Made by a program: the position numbers and the translations under genes. Below, piece by piece: positions 44,937 to 54,667 of a DNA stretch of 64,000 bases; positions within the stretch are counted from its first letter, which is position 1, and each line of letters begins with the position of its first letter. The notes beneath the pieces were generated by a model, which did no database searches, had not been told where the DNA came from, and was given only the letters and a program-made list of their open reading frames with translations. Source of the stretch: VAZQ01 sp963821505 (GTDB lineage Bacteria; Pseudomonadota; Alphaproteobacteria; Rhizobiales; Xanthobacteraceae); the NCBI GenBank assembly GCA_963821505.1, contig CAWGEH010000022.1, positions 62,001 through 126,000 on the forward strand, given 5' to 3'.

Positions 44937-46785
44937 ATGCCCGTCCGCCAGCTCCCCGAAGGCATGGTCAACCGCATCGCCGCGGGCGAGGTGGTCGAGC
45001 GTCCCGCGAGCGTGGTCAAGGAGCTCGTGGAAAACGCGCTCGACGCCGGCGCAACGCGCATCGAGATCGTGACCGACGGCGGCGGTCGCCGGCTGATCCG
45101 CGTCAGCGACGACGGCACCGGCATGACGCGCGCGGATCTCGCGCTGGCGGTGGAGCGCCACGCCACCTCGAAGCTGCCCGATGACGATCTGCTCGATATC
45201 CGCACGCTCGGCTTTCGCGGCGAGGCGCTGCCCTCGATCGGCGCGGTCGCCCATCTGACCATCGCGACGCGCCGCGCGGGCGAGCCGCACGCCTGGGAGA
45301 TCGCGGTCAATGGCGGCGACAAGACGCAGGTGAAGCCCGCGGCACTCGGCGAAGGCACCCGCGTCGATGTGCGCGACCTCTTCTACGCGACGCCGGCGCG
45401 GCTCAAATTCCTCAAGAGCGACCGCAGCGAGGGCGAAGCGATCCGCGAGGTGGTGCGACGGCTGGCGATGAGCAGACCCGACGTCGCCTTCACGCTCGCG
45501 GGCGAGGAGCGCAAGCCTACGACCTGGGCGGCGGCGCTCCCCGGCCCGCCGGGCCGGCTGGCGCGCCTCGCGGACATTCTCGGCGCCGAGTTCCGCGCCA
45601 ATGCGGTGGAGGTAAGCGGCGGACGCGAAGGGCTCGCGATCGCGGGCTTTGCCGCGCTGCCGACGCTCACCCGCGCCAATTCGCTCGGCCAGTATCTCTT
45701 CGTCAACGGCCGGCCGGTGCGTGACAAGCTGTTGATCGGCGTGGTGCGCGCCGCCTATGCCGATTATCTGCCGCGCGACCGCCATCCCATCGTCGCGCTG
45801 TTCGTCACGCTCGATCCGCGCGAGGTCGACGTCAACGTGCATCCGGCCAAGGCCGAGGTGCGCTTCCGCGATCCCGGGCTCGTCCGCAGCCTGCTCATCC
45901 GCGCGCTGCAGGAGGCGCTGGCGCGCGAAGGCCGCCGCGCTGCCACCACCGGCGGCAGCGCCACCGTCGCCGCGCTGCGTCCGGCGGCGACGCCGTGGCG
46001 CGGCAGCGGGGGCGGCGCCGCGGGCCGCCCCTGGGACTGGCGGCGCTCGCCGTCGCGGCCCGCCGATGCGCCGGGCTTTGCGACGCCGCCGCGCGGCGGC
46101 GCCGCGCTCGGCCTGGCGGAGGCGGCGCAAGCGGCGTTCGACGTCGGCGCCCCTTCCGCCGACGCCCGAGTCGAGCTGGTCGAGGCCGCGCCTGATCTCC
46201 TCGACCGGCCGCTCGGCGCCGCCCGCGCGCAAGTGCACGAGACCTATATCGTGGCGCAGACCCGGGACGGCATCGTGATCGTCGACCAGCACGCCGCCCA
46301 CGAGCGCATCGTCTACGAGCGGCTGAAGGCCGCGCTCGAACGATCGGGCATCGCGCGCCAGATCCTGCTGATCCCCGAGATCGCCGAGCTCGACGAGGCC
46401 GATGTCGAGCGGCTGCTGGCGCGCGCCGGCGAGCTTGCGCGCTACGGCCTCGTCATCGAGCCGTTCGGGCCGGGCGCGGTCGCAGTGCGCGAGACTCCCT
46501 CGCTCCTGGGCGAGATCGATGCCCGGGCGCTGGTGCGCGACCTCGCCGAGCACGTGGCGGAATGGGACGAGGCGCTCCCGCTCGAGCGGCGCCTGATGCA
46601 TGTCGCCGCGACCATGGCGTGCCACGGCTCGGTGCGCGCGGGCCGCCGCCTCAAGGGCGACGAGATGAACGCGCTGTTGCGCGAGATGGAGGCGACGCCC
46701 AATTCCGGCCAGTGCAATCACGGCCGGCCGACCTACGTGGAATTGAGAACTCGGCGACATCGAACGGCTGTTCGGGCGACGCTGA
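44937..46785 (+). CDS. mutL: DNA mismatch repair protein MutL, frameshifted near the C-terminus
   Basis: MutL couples mismatch recognition by MutS to strand excision. The N-terminal GHKL ATPase motifs are present (ELVENALDAGAT, DDGTGM, GFRGEALPSI). A Gly/Ala/Pro-rich linker spans about residues 340-415. The C-terminal domain has DQHAAHERIVYER, ACHGSVRAG and GQCNHGRPTY, motifs of the endonuclease-type MutL dimer domain. One extra G near 46746-46748 shifts the frame after YVEL; without it the protein ends LGDIERLFGRR at 46785 (about 615 residues). As written the frame runs on to 46931 with a nonsense tail. All known functional motifs precede the break, so the gene may still work. Confidence 0.94.
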
Positions 46786-46825
46786 GACGGGGCCTCACCG
46801 CCATGCGCTGCTCGGCCGTGGCGCC

Positions 46826-48046
46826 TTACGCGCCCGTTACGGCAGTGCCTTGGCGGCCTGGAGTGCCTCGGTTCGCCGGAATCATCACGAGCAGCGCAAC
46901 GCTGCCCACCACGGCGAACACCGCACCATAGAGAAAGACGGCGCCGTGGCCGACACGATCCCACAGCAGGCCGGCGGCGATGCTCGCCGCCAGACCAAGC
47001 AGGCCGATGGTGGTGTTGTACCAGCCGACCCCGCTGGCGCGCAGGTGCTCGGGCACGAAATCGCTGGCCAAGGCCTTCCCGACGGAGCGGAATATCCCTT
47101 GGTACAAGCCGTAGAAAACGAACAGAGCCGCGATCAGGAGCACATCCGTCGTCAACGCAAATCCCAGATAAGCGATGAAGAAGATCATGAACGATGCGAG
47201 CAGGATGTTCTTTCGTCCCCACCTGTCGGACAGAAATCCCGCGGGGTACGAGATCAGTGCGGCCACCAAATTGAAGGCGGCGTAGATGAGGATGGTCGTC
47301 TCCAGCGAGGCGCCGACGTCCTGCGTCTGCAGAATCAGAAACGCATTGCTGGAATTGCCGATCCCGAACAACGCGGTCACGCCCAGATATTTCCAATAGA
47401 TCTTGGGAAATTGCCGCAAGTTGACGTCGAGCTTGGACTTTGCCGCGACCGCCACGGGCTCTTCCGTCACCGGCACGATCATGAGCACGGCGAGAAGCCC
47501 GGGGACGAGCGCCAGGTAGAAAATGACGCGCATATCCACCTGCAAGGACATGAGCAGGCCTACGGCCAGCAGCGGCCCCAGAAACGCTCCGAGATTATCT
47601 CCAGCTCCCTCCAGGCCGAATGCCTTGCCGCGATGTTCCTCGTCCGTCGAAGACGCGACGAGCGCGTCGCGGGGAGCGGAGCGAGCGCCGGCGCCGAGCC
47701 GGTCCAGGAAACGCCCGCCCAGCACGCCTTGCCAGGAGGTCGACATTCCCATCAGCGGCTTGGCGATCGCCGCCAGGAGATACCCGGCGAGCGCGATCGG
47801 CTTGCGCTTGCGCAGCTTGTCCGACAACCAGCCGGAAAAGCCCTGCACGATGTTCTGCGTCGCCTGGGCAACGCCGTCGATGAGGCCGACGACACTCCCG
47901 CTCGCGCTCAATACTTGCGTCAGAAAAACCGGCAGGACCGGGTAGAGCATTTCGGTCGAAATATCGGCGAACAAGCTGGCGCATGCCAGGAGGAACGTGT
48001 TCCTCGAGAGCCCGGCAAAGTACCGCTGTCTCGCCGGTTCAGCCAT
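46826..48046 (-). CDS. Major facilitator superfamily transporter
   Basis: The 406-residue protein has about twelve transmembrane helices in two halves, with cytoplasmic loop motifs GWLSDKLRKRKP between helices 2 and 3 and GFLSDRWGRKN in the second half. The early DRLGAGARSAPRDALV segment is found in a group of MFS exporters. The substrate is not predictable. As written, its 3' end overlaps the run-on tail of mutL; with the mutL frameshift corrected the stops are 40 bases apart and convergent. Confidence 0.88.
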   Translation of the reverse strand: MAEPARQRYFAGLSRNTFLLACASLFADISTEMLYPVLPVFLTQVLSASGSVVGLIDGVAQATQNIVQGFSGWLSDKLRKRKPIALAGYLLAAIAKPLMGMSTSWQGVLGGRFLDRLGAGARSAPRDALVASSTDEEHRGKAFGLEGAGDNLGAFLGPLLAVGLLMSLQVDMRVIFYLALVPGLLAVLMIVPVTEEPVAVAAKSKLDVNLRQFPKIYWKYLGVTALFGIGNSSNAFLILQTQDVGASLETTILIYAAFNLVAALISYPAGFLSDRWGRKNILLASFMIFFIAYLGFALTTDVLLIAALFVFYGLYQGIFRSVGKALASDFVPEHLRASGVGWYNTTIGLLGLAASIAAGLLWDRVGHGAVFLYGAVFAVVGSVALLVMIPANRGTPGRQGTAVTGA

Positions 48047-48443
48047 AAAGAACTTCTCCTCGGACCATGAAGGGTCGGAGCTGAGTGGGCCGGTTCAAAT
48101 CATCCCTGCCGCGCTTTCACGCGATGGTCTCGAATAGGCCATGTCATTCGATATGGAATATCGATATCATGGCCGTGCCTGGCTAGAAGAGGACCAAATT
48201 TCATGAGGAACTCGGCAGCAGGCGCTCGGATCCGCTTTTGTCCCGCGCCACCGGCCGATGACTCCCGTCGCGCGGGAGCGGCGCGCTCCGATATCCGGCC
48301 TTCGCGCAAGCGGACGATGTCGGCGGAGGATACGGGATGTTGACCCGCCGTCAACTTGCGGCCGGCGGCTCGTCGATGGTTCGGCCGATCATCAGGATTT
48401 CGGTTCGTGGCGCTGTTCAAATACGCCTAACTGAGCTTGCGGG
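48047..48443. other. Intergenic region between MFS and SPFH genes
   Basis: This 397-base gap lies between divergent genes. I see a weak AT-rich palindrome-like stretch (TCGATATGGAATATCGATATC near 48149-48170), which could be an operator, but no gene, RNA or repeat family member. Confidence 0.4.
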
Positions 48444-49712
48444 ATGAAACTGTTCCCTTTGTCACTGGACGGGACGCCGCCCTCGACAACGACAAGATCC
48501 AGGTGGCGACGCTTCATCGACCGCCACCTCCCCGCCGTGGTGATCTATTTGATGGTCGCCACGCTCGTGGCGGTCGTGCTCTATCCCTACATGGCGGTCA
48601 CGGTTCCCAGCGGCCATGTCGGAGTGCTGTGGAAGCGCTTCGGCGGCGGCACCGTGCTCGATCCGCGCCAGCTGAAGGACGAAGGCCTCCACCTCATCTT
48701 GCCTTGGAACGAGCTGTTCATCTACGACCTGCGGCTGCAATCCGTTACCCAGACCTTCAATGCCATTTCCAGCGACGGCGTGAGCCTGAGTGCCACCATG
48801 AACTTCCGGTTTCGGCTGCAACGCGACGCCATCCCGGTGCTGCACCAGGCGGTCGGGCCGGATTACCTGCAACTGCTGGGGCTGCCCGGATTCGGCAGCC
48901 TGACGCGCGAGGTCATCGCGCAATACACCGCCGAGCAGGTCTATTCGACCGCACGCCAGGAAATCCAGGACAAGATCCGCAGCCTCGTGGAGAACAGGCT
49001 GAGCGAGAAGATGATGGAACGCGAAGGCGATGAGCAATACCGCGTCTCGATGAGGGACACCTTCGTTCTCTACGACACGCTCGTGTACGGCATCGAGCTG
49101 CCCACGCTCGTGGTCAACGCCATCAATCGCAAGATCGAGCAGTATTACGTTGCCGAGGAATATAAATTTCGCGTCGAGCGCGAAAAGCGCAAGTCCGAGC
49201 GCAAGAAGATCGAGGCGGAAGGCATCCACGCATTCCAGCAGACCGTCAGCCAAGGCATCTCGGATTCCTATCTGCGCTGGCGCGGCATCGAAGCGACGCT
49301 TCAGCTCGCGCAATCCGGCAATGCCAAGGTGGTGGTCATCGGCGGCGGCAAGGGCGGCCCGCCGATCATCCTTGGCAATTTGGATACGCCGCCACCAGCG
49401 AGCACGGGGGCGGCGCCGCCCAGCGACAACAACACGACAGCCGGGCAAACGACCACGGCGGCGCAAACGACCACGGCGGCGCAGCCGGCGACACCGCTGG
49501 AGAAGACGCCTGCCGCGGCCCTGCCGACGCCGAGCGAAAAGGCGCCGCCCGCGGATTCCGCAACGGCAACCGCCGCCGACGCGGACGAGCCGCGCTCGCT
49601 CTGGGCGCTCAGCTTGCGCAAAATCAAAGCCGTCCTGTCCCGAATAATCCACCCGAGCGAGCCGAAGGCGGAGCCTGCCTCACAGCAGCCGGCCGCGGAG
49701 CAGCCGCGGTAG
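48444..49712 (+). CDS. SPFH / prohibitin-like membrane protein
   Basis: The 422-residue protein has one N-terminal transmembrane helix (AVVIYLMVATLVAVVLYPY), an SPFH domain at about residues 50-240 (VPSGHVGVLWKRFGGGT onward), a charged coiled-coil-like helix (FRVEREKRKSERKKIEAEG), and a disordered tail of about 120 residues rich in Thr, Ala and Pro with tandem TTTAAQ units near residues 332-345. Prohibitin-type proteins form ring scaffolds at the membrane and can regulate FtsH. There is no adjacent protease gene. The tail is unusual for the family. Confidence 0.85.
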   Translation: MKLFPLSLDGTPPSTTTRSRWRRFIDRHLPAVVIYLMVATLVAVVLYPYMAVTVPSGHVGVLWKRFGGGTVLDPRQLKDEGLHLILPWNELFIYDLRLQSVTQTFNAISSDGVSLSATMNFRFRLQRDAIPVLHQAVGPDYLQLLGLPGFGSLTREVIAQYTAEQVYSTARQEIQDKIRSLVENRLSEKMMEREGDEQYRVSMRDTFVLYDTLVYGIELPTLVVNAINRKIEQYYVAEEYKFRVEREKRKSERKKIEAEGIHAFQQTVSQGISDSYLRWRGIEATLQLAQSGNAKVVVIGGGKGGPPIILGNLDTPPPASTGAAPPSDNNTTAGQTTTAAQTTTAAQPATPLEKTPAAALPTPSEKAPPADSATATAADADEPRSLWALSLRKIKAVLSRIIHPSEPKAEPASQQPAAEQPR

Positions 49713-49864
49713 CGTCGTCTCCGGGCGGACCGCGTGCACCGTCTGGAAATCCCTCAGATCCGGATCGCGACCGGGCCGCCGTGACCTATCACCTGCGACC
49801 CGACATTGCCGGCTTCGGTGAACTGCCCATCGAGTAGACAGCGATCAGAGACGAAAGGCCAGCC

Positions 49865-51079
49865 ATGATAGTGGGCACCGCAGCTTCAACCGCCCAACGC
49901 GGTTCGGGGTGGGAAGTCCTGCTCGTCTTCCTCCGGCTCGGGCTCACGAGCTTCGGCGGCCCGATCGCGCACCTCGGCTACTTTCATGACGAGTTCGTCG
50001 TACGGCGCGGGTGGCTCGCGGAAAAGACCTACGCCGATCTCGTCGCGCTTTGCCAGTTCCTGCCGGGGCCGGCGTCGAGCCAAGTGGGCATCGCGATCGG
50101 TCTGTCGCGCGCCGGCTTTCTCGGCTCGCTCGCGGCGTGGGTCGGGTTCACCTTGCCGTCCGCGATTGCCCTCGTCCTCTTCGCCTACGGTGTCGAGGCG
50201 CTCGGCGGCGCGTTGGACCGCGGCTGGCTGCATGGCCTCAAGGTCGTTGCGGTCGCGGTGGTGGCGCAGGCGGTGCTCGCGATGATGCGATCGCTGGCGC
50301 CCGATCGCGAGCGCGCGACGCTCGCCGTGGTCGCGGCCGCGCTGGTGCTGGCGACCCCGACTGCGTGGGGACAAATCGGCGCGATCGTTCTCGGCGGCGT
50401 GGCCGGGCTCGTCCTGTTTCGCGGCGCACCGCCTACCGATCATGTCGCGTTGCCACATTCGGTCAGCCGGACAGCCGGTGCGCTTGCGCTCGTCCTATTC
50501 TTCGCGCTGCTGGTGGGCCTTCCGTTGCTGGCGGCTGCGGTTCCGAGCCAAGGCCTGGCGGTGTTCGAGGCTTTCTACCGCGCGGGGTCGCTCGTGTTCG
50601 GCGGCGGACACGTCGTGCTGCCCCTGCTGCAGGCCTCGGTGGTGCCGCCGGGCTGGGTCACGAACGACGCGTTTCTCGCCGGCTACGGCGCAGCGCAGGC
50701 GGTGCCGGGGCCGCTGTTCACGTTTGCCGCCTATCTCGGGGCCGTCATGGGCCCGCGGCCGAACGGATGGGCAGGCGCCTCGCTCTGTCTCGTCGCCGTG
50801 TTCCTGCCTTCGTTCCTGCTGGTCATCGGCGCGCTGCCGTTCTGGGACGAGCTGCGCAGGCGACGGTGGGCCCAGTCCGCGCTGACCGGCGTCAATGCCG
50901 CCGTGGTCGGCCTGCTGCTGGCGGCGCTCTACAATCCGGTTTGGACGGCGGGCATCACCGGCGCGGCGGACTTCGCGCTGGCCAGCGCAGCGTTCCTGCT
51001 GCTGTTCATGTGGAAGACCCCGCCCTGGCTTGTCGTTATCCTTTGTGCGCTCGGGGGCGCGGCGATCGCGGCACTCTGA
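49865..51079 (+). CDS. chrA: Chromate transporter, ChrA family (two-domain)
   Basis: The 404-residue membrane protein contains two CHR domains. The first has the typical FGGPIAHLGYFHDEFV and CQFLPGPASSQ; the second has FGGGHVVLPLLQ and GYGAAQAVPGPLFTFA. Long-chain ChrA proteins of this kind export chromate and give resistance. No ChrB regulator is adjacent, so specificity for chromate is inferred from family only. Confidence 0.9.
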   Translation: MIVGTAASTAQRGSGWEVLLVFLRLGLTSFGGPIAHLGYFHDEFVVRRGWLAEKTYADLVALCQFLPGPASSQVGIAIGLSRAGFLGSLAAWVGFTLPSAIALVLFAYGVEALGGALDRGWLHGLKVVAVAVVAQAVLAMMRSLAPDRERATLAVVAAALVLATPTAWGQIGAIVLGGVAGLVLFRGAPPTDHVALPHSVSRTAGALALVLFFALLVGLPLLAAAVPSQGLAVFEAFYRAGSLVFGGGHVVLPLLQASVVPPGWVTNDAFLAGYGAAQAVPGPLFTFAAYLGAVMGPRPNGWAGASLCLVAVFLPSFLLVIGALPFWDELRRRRWAQSALTGVNAAVVGLLLAALYNPVWTAGITGAADFALASAAFLLLFMWKTPPWLVVILCALGGAAIAAL

Positions 51080-51169
51080 ACCTCAACCCGGCGGGTGCCC
51101 AGGCGCGACAAAGAAAACCTTGATCGCACCCGCGATGGGCGCGAGTGTCCGGGCGACAAGGAGAACCGC

Positions 51170-52144
51170 ATGCACAAGACCAAGTTGGCCGCCGCGGCGG
51201 CCATGATCGCGCTGGCCGCGCCTGTCGCCGCGCAGGATTGGCCCACGCGGCCGATCACGCTGATCGTTCCCTTCGCCGCCGGCGGCGGCGTCGACGTCAG
51301 CGCCCGCATCCAGGCGCAGCGCATGGGCGAATTGCTCGGGCAGTCGATCGTGGTGGAGAATGTCGGCGCCGCCGCCGGCATGGCCGGCGGCCAGCGTGTG
51401 GCCAAGGCGGCGCCCGACGGCTACACGCTCCTGATCGGCAATACCGGCACGCATGCCTATAACCAGAGCCTCTACAAGAAACCGCTCTACAACGCCGTGA
51501 CCGATTTCGAGCCGGTCGGGCTGGTGTCGGAGTCGCCGCGTATCCTGGTCGCCCGCAAGGATCTGCCGGCCAACAATCTCAAGGAATTCGTCGCCTTCGT
51601 CAAAGCCAACGAAAGCAAGGTACAATTCGGCTCGGCCGGCGTCGGCTCCGGCACGCATGTTCCCTGCCTGCTGCTGAACCTGGCGATGGGAGTCAATCCC
51701 ACGCACGTTCCCTATCGCGGCGAAGGTCCGGTGATGCAGGACGTGATCGCCGGCCGCATCGACTATATGTGCGCCACCATCCAGAGCGGCGCCGCGCAGG
51801 CCAAGCAAGGCACGGTCAAAGGCATCGCGGTGATGTCGGAGAAGCGCGTGGCGATCATTCCGGAGCTGGCCACCACCGGTGAGCAGGGCCTTCCGGGCGT
51901 CGAAGCCAGCGTGTGGAACGCGTTCTTTTTGCCGAAGGGCACGCCGGAGCCGATCGTGCGCAAGCTCAACAAGGCGATGAGCGACACCCTCGACGATCCC
52001 GCCATCCGCAAGCGGCTGGAAGAGCTCGGCCTCGAAATCGTGCCGCCCGAGCGCCGCACGCCCGAATATCTCGCCAAGTTCCTGCCGCAGGAGATCGCGC
52101 GCTGGGCGGAGCCGATCCGCAAGGCCGGCGTCAGCGTGGATTGA
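51170..52144 (+). CDS. Bug-family tricarboxylate-type solute receptor 1
   Basis: The 324-residue periplasmic binding protein has a signal peptide (KLAAAAAMIALAAPVAAQ) and then the family start QDWPTRPITLIVPFAAGGGVD. The family signatures ENVGAAAGMAGG, ADGYTLLIGN-like PDGYTLLIGNTGTHA, VPYRGEGPVMQD and RRTPEYLAKFLPQEI are all visible. An AAGGAG precedes the ATG. This is the first of four tandem paralogues. Ligands of these proteins are carboxylates or related small molecules; the ligand here is unknown. Confidence 0.92.
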   Translation: MHKTKLAAAAAMIALAAPVAAQDWPTRPITLIVPFAAGGGVDVSARIQAQRMGELLGQSIVVENVGAAAGMAGGQRVAKAAPDGYTLLIGNTGTHAYNQSLYKKPLYNAVTDFEPVGLVSESPRILVARKDLPANNLKEFVAFVKANESKVQFGSAGVGSGTHVPCLLLNLAMGVNPTHVPYRGEGPVMQDVIAGRIDYMCATIQSGAAQAKQGTVKGIAVMSEKRVAIIPELATTGEQGLPGVEASVWNAFFLPKGTPEPIVRKLNKAMSDTLDDPAIRKRLEELGLEIVPPERRTPEYLAKFLPQEIARWAEPIRKAGVSVD

Positions 52145-52215
52145 AGTCTTCGCGCCGGGACCTTTTAGCGTCAAAAGAGGCGCGGCAAGCGCTCGTAATC
52201 CTCAAGGAGGAAAAC

Positions 52216-53193
52216 ATGGTGAGGACGATCGTCGGCGCCGCGATCGCGTTCTTGTTCAGCACCTGCGGTCCGGCGAATGCGCAGGACTGGCCAACGCGTC
52301 CGATCACCATGATCGTCCCCTACGCGGCCGGCGGTCCGGTCGACACGATCGGACGGATTCTCGCGGCGCGCCTGAGCGAAATCCTGGGCCAGCAGATCGT
52401 GATCGAGAACGTCGGCGGGGCAGGCGGCATGACGGGCGCCAGCCGCGCCGCGAAGGCGCCGCCCGACGGCTATACCGTCCTGCTGTCCGGCAGCGCCGTT
52501 CTCGCCATCAACCAGACCCTCTACAAGAAGCCGCTCTACAATGCGGTCACCGACTTCGAGCACGTCGCATTGTTTTCGGACTCGGCGCGGGTGCTGATCA
52601 CGCGCAAGGATCTGCCCGCGAGCACGCTGCCCGAATTCGTCGCCTATGCCAAGGCCAACCAGGGCAAGATGCAGTACGGCTCGGCCGGCGCCGGCTCCGG
52701 CATGCATGTCTGCGCCGTGCTGCTCGACGTCGCCATGGGCGCCAAGATCACGCATGTTCCTTATCGCGGCGCGGCGCCGGCGATGCAGGACCTGATCGGC
52801 GGGCGCATCGACTTCATCGCCGAGCAGATTTCGACCGCGCTGCCGCAGATACGCGCGGACATGGTGAAGGCGATCGCCACGCTCGGGCTCGACCGCGCGC
52901 CCGGGCTCGAGAATCTCCCGACCGCGCAGGAGCTGGGGCTTCCCGGCCTCGACTGCGGCAGCTGGGGATCGCTCTCGTTTCCGAAGGGAACGCCGGACGA
53001 GATCGTGCGGCGCCTCGCCAAGGCCTCGAACGAGGCGGTGGACACGCCGGCCGTGCGCGAGCGGTTCAAGAACATCGGCGTGACCATCCCCGCGCCCGAA
53101 CGCCGGACCCCGGAATATCTCACGAAGTTCGTGCCGAGCGAGATCCAGCGATGGGCCGGCCCCATCAAGGCGAGCGGGGCGAGCGCGGATTGA
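52216..53193 (+). CDS. Bug-family tricarboxylate-type solute receptor 2
   Basis: The 325-residue protein has a signal peptide (VGAAIAFLFSTCGPANA), a perfect AAGGAGG ribosome-binding site and ENVGGAGGMTGASR, VPYRGAAPAMQDLIGG and ERRTPEYLTKFV. It lies 71 bases after receptor 1 in the same direction. The sequence is clearly paralogous to its three neighbours but the pocket-region residues differ (GSAVLAINQ where receptor 1 has GNTGTHAYNQ), suggesting a different ligand. Confidence 0.92.
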   Translation: MVRTIVGAAIAFLFSTCGPANAQDWPTRPITMIVPYAAGGPVDTIGRILAARLSEILGQQIVIENVGGAGGMTGASRAAKAPPDGYTVLLSGSAVLAINQTLYKKPLYNAVTDFEHVALFSDSARVLITRKDLPASTLPEFVAYAKANQGKMQYGSAGAGSGMHVCAVLLDVAMGAKITHVPYRGAAPAMQDLIGGRIDFIAEQISTALPQIRADMVKAIATLGLDRAPGLENLPTAQELGLPGLDCGSWGSLSFPKGTPDEIVRRLAKASNEAVDTPAVRERFKNIGVTIPAPERRTPEYLTKFVPSEIQRWAGPIKASGASAD

Positions 53194-53205
53194 CGACGGA
53201 TGCGG

Positions 53206-53311
53206 CTAGCGCATGTTCCGGAAAAGTGGGAACCGGTTTTCCGAACAGAACATGCGCAAATCGAAGAATCTAGAGCGCATCACGATTCGACCCAATCGGG
53301 ATGCGCTCTAG
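53206..53311. repeat. CTAG-bounded palindromic repeat, copy B (inverted relative to copy A)
   Basis: The reverse complement of the 27951-28056 element, from CTAGCGCATGTTCCGG to GGATGCGCTCTAG, with only a few differences. It lies 12 bases after the stop of receptor 2. Confidence 0.93.
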
Positions 53312-53651
53312 CGACGCTTACTGGAATCAAGCGTCAGGGACAGAACACGAGAGCGCGTCGCGATGAGATTGATGCACGACCGCTCAGATCTTCGTTCCGT
53401 CATCCTGAAGGCGGCCGCGCACGCAGGCAAGTGTACGCAGCCTGCGTAAACTTGGCTGCGCCGCGGCCCTCGAAGGATGAACGGCCGAGGCCGTCGCCCA
53501 CCGATCTCGGGTTTTATCCGAGATCGGATCTTAAGTTCGCAAGTCGGCTATAGCCGACTTGCGATGGCTCACCGAGAGGGCGAGAACCTCAGGGTGACGG
53601 AATCGGCGCCAGGTTGACCGGGTCGCGCTCCAGGAAAGCCGGGGAGGAGCC
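53312..53651. other. Repeat-filled gap between receptors 2 and 3
   Basis: Together with copy B this gap is largely occupied by two palindromic elements (53206-53311 and 53397-53601). No gene is seen. Confidence 0.5.
53397..53601. repeat. Composite palindromic repeat, copy 2
   Basis: The ends are inverted (CCGTCATCCTGAAGG at 53397 and CCTCAGGGTGACGG at 53588-53601). Inside are GTGTACGCAGCC / GGCTGCG complementarity, the hairpin CCGATCTCGGG ... CCGAGATCGG (53501-53527) and the perfect 26-base palindrome centred at CGGCTATAGCCG (53538-53563). It shares its modules with 44647-44823 in the opposite order. Confidence 0.85.
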
Positions 53652-54629
53652 ATGAAGCGAACGCTGAACGCCGCCATGCTCGCCGCCATGCTGGCCTGCG
53701 CCGGTCCGGTCAATGCCGAGGACTGGCCTACCCGCACCGTCACAATGATCGTGCCCTTCCCCGCCGGCGGGCCGATCGACGTGGTCGGGAGGATTTTGGC
53801 GCCGCCCATGAGCGAGCTGCTCGGCCAGCAGATCATCATCGAGAATATCGGCGGCGCGGGAGGCTCGACCGGCGCGAGCCGCGTCGCCAAGGCGGCGCCC
53901 GACGGCTACCAGTTCCTGATCGGCAACAGCGGCACCCACACCTACAGTCAATTGCTCATGAAGAAGCCGCCGTACGATGCCGTGGCCGACTTCGCGCCGG
54001 TCGCGGTGTTCGTCGAGAACTCGAAGGTGCTGGTCACGCGCAAGGACTTCCCCGCCGACACGCTCCCGCAATTCATCGCTTACGCCAGGGCCAACCAGAC
54101 GACAATGCAATACGGCTCGGCCGGCGCGGGCTCGGCCACCCATATGACGTGCGTGCTGCTCAATGCCGCGATCGGCATCGAAGTCACCCACGTCCCCTAT
54201 CGCGGGACCGGGCCCGCGATGCAGGATCTGATGGGCGGCCGCATCGACTACATCTGCGACGTCATCTCGACCGCGCTGCCGCTCATCCGCGGCAAGTCGG
54301 TGAAACCCATCGCGCTGCTCTCGCCGCAGCGCAGTGCCGTGCTTCCCGACCTCGCGACTGCCCAGGAGCAGGGCCTCGCCGGTTTCGACGCCGACGCCTG
54401 GAACGCCTTTTTCCTGCCCCGCGGCACGCCCGAGCCGATCGTGCGCCGCCTTGCCAAAGTGACGAGCGACGTGCTCGACATGCCTTGGGTGCGCGAGCGG
54501 CTCCTCGGCCTCGGCCTCAATGTGCCGGCGCCGGAACGCCGCACCCCCGAATATCTGGCCAAGCTCGTGCCGCGCGAGCTGGAGAAATGGGCCGCGCCGG
54601 TCAGGGCGAGCGGAGCGGGCGCCGATTGA
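53652..54629 (+). CDS. Bug-family tricarboxylate-type solute receptor 3
   Basis: The 325-residue protein has a signal peptide (LNAAMLAAMLACAGPVNA) and GGGGAGGAG upstream of its ATG. Family signatures are ENIGGAGGSTGASR, PDGYQFLIGNSGTHTY, VPYRGTGPAMQDLMGG and ERRTPEYLAKLVPREL. It ends with the GAGAD-type C-terminus shared with the other copies. It is separated from receptor 2 by repeats but from receptor 4 by only 38 bases. Confidence 0.92.
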   Translation: MKRTLNAAMLAAMLACAGPVNAEDWPTRTVTMIVPFPAGGPIDVVGRILAPPMSELLGQQIIIENIGGAGGSTGASRVAKAAPDGYQFLIGNSGTHTYSQLLMKKPPYDAVADFAPVAVFVENSKVLVTRKDFPADTLPQFIAYARANQTTMQYGSAGAGSATHMTCVLLNAAIGIEVTHVPYRGTGPAMQDLMGGRIDYICDVISTALPLIRGKSVKPIALLSPQRSAVLPDLATAQEQGLAGFDADAWNAFFLPRGTPEPIVRRLAKVTSDVLDMPWVRERLLGLGLNVPAPERRTPEYLAKLVPRELEKWAAPVRASGAGAD

Positions 54630-54667
54630 TGCGTTCCGCACCGTATCTCGGGCGCCGGGCGGGAACG

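Noticed and set aside
48100..48420. 106-codon minus-strand frame upstream of the SPFH gene
   Set aside because: Composition is unlike a protein and there is no plausible start context.
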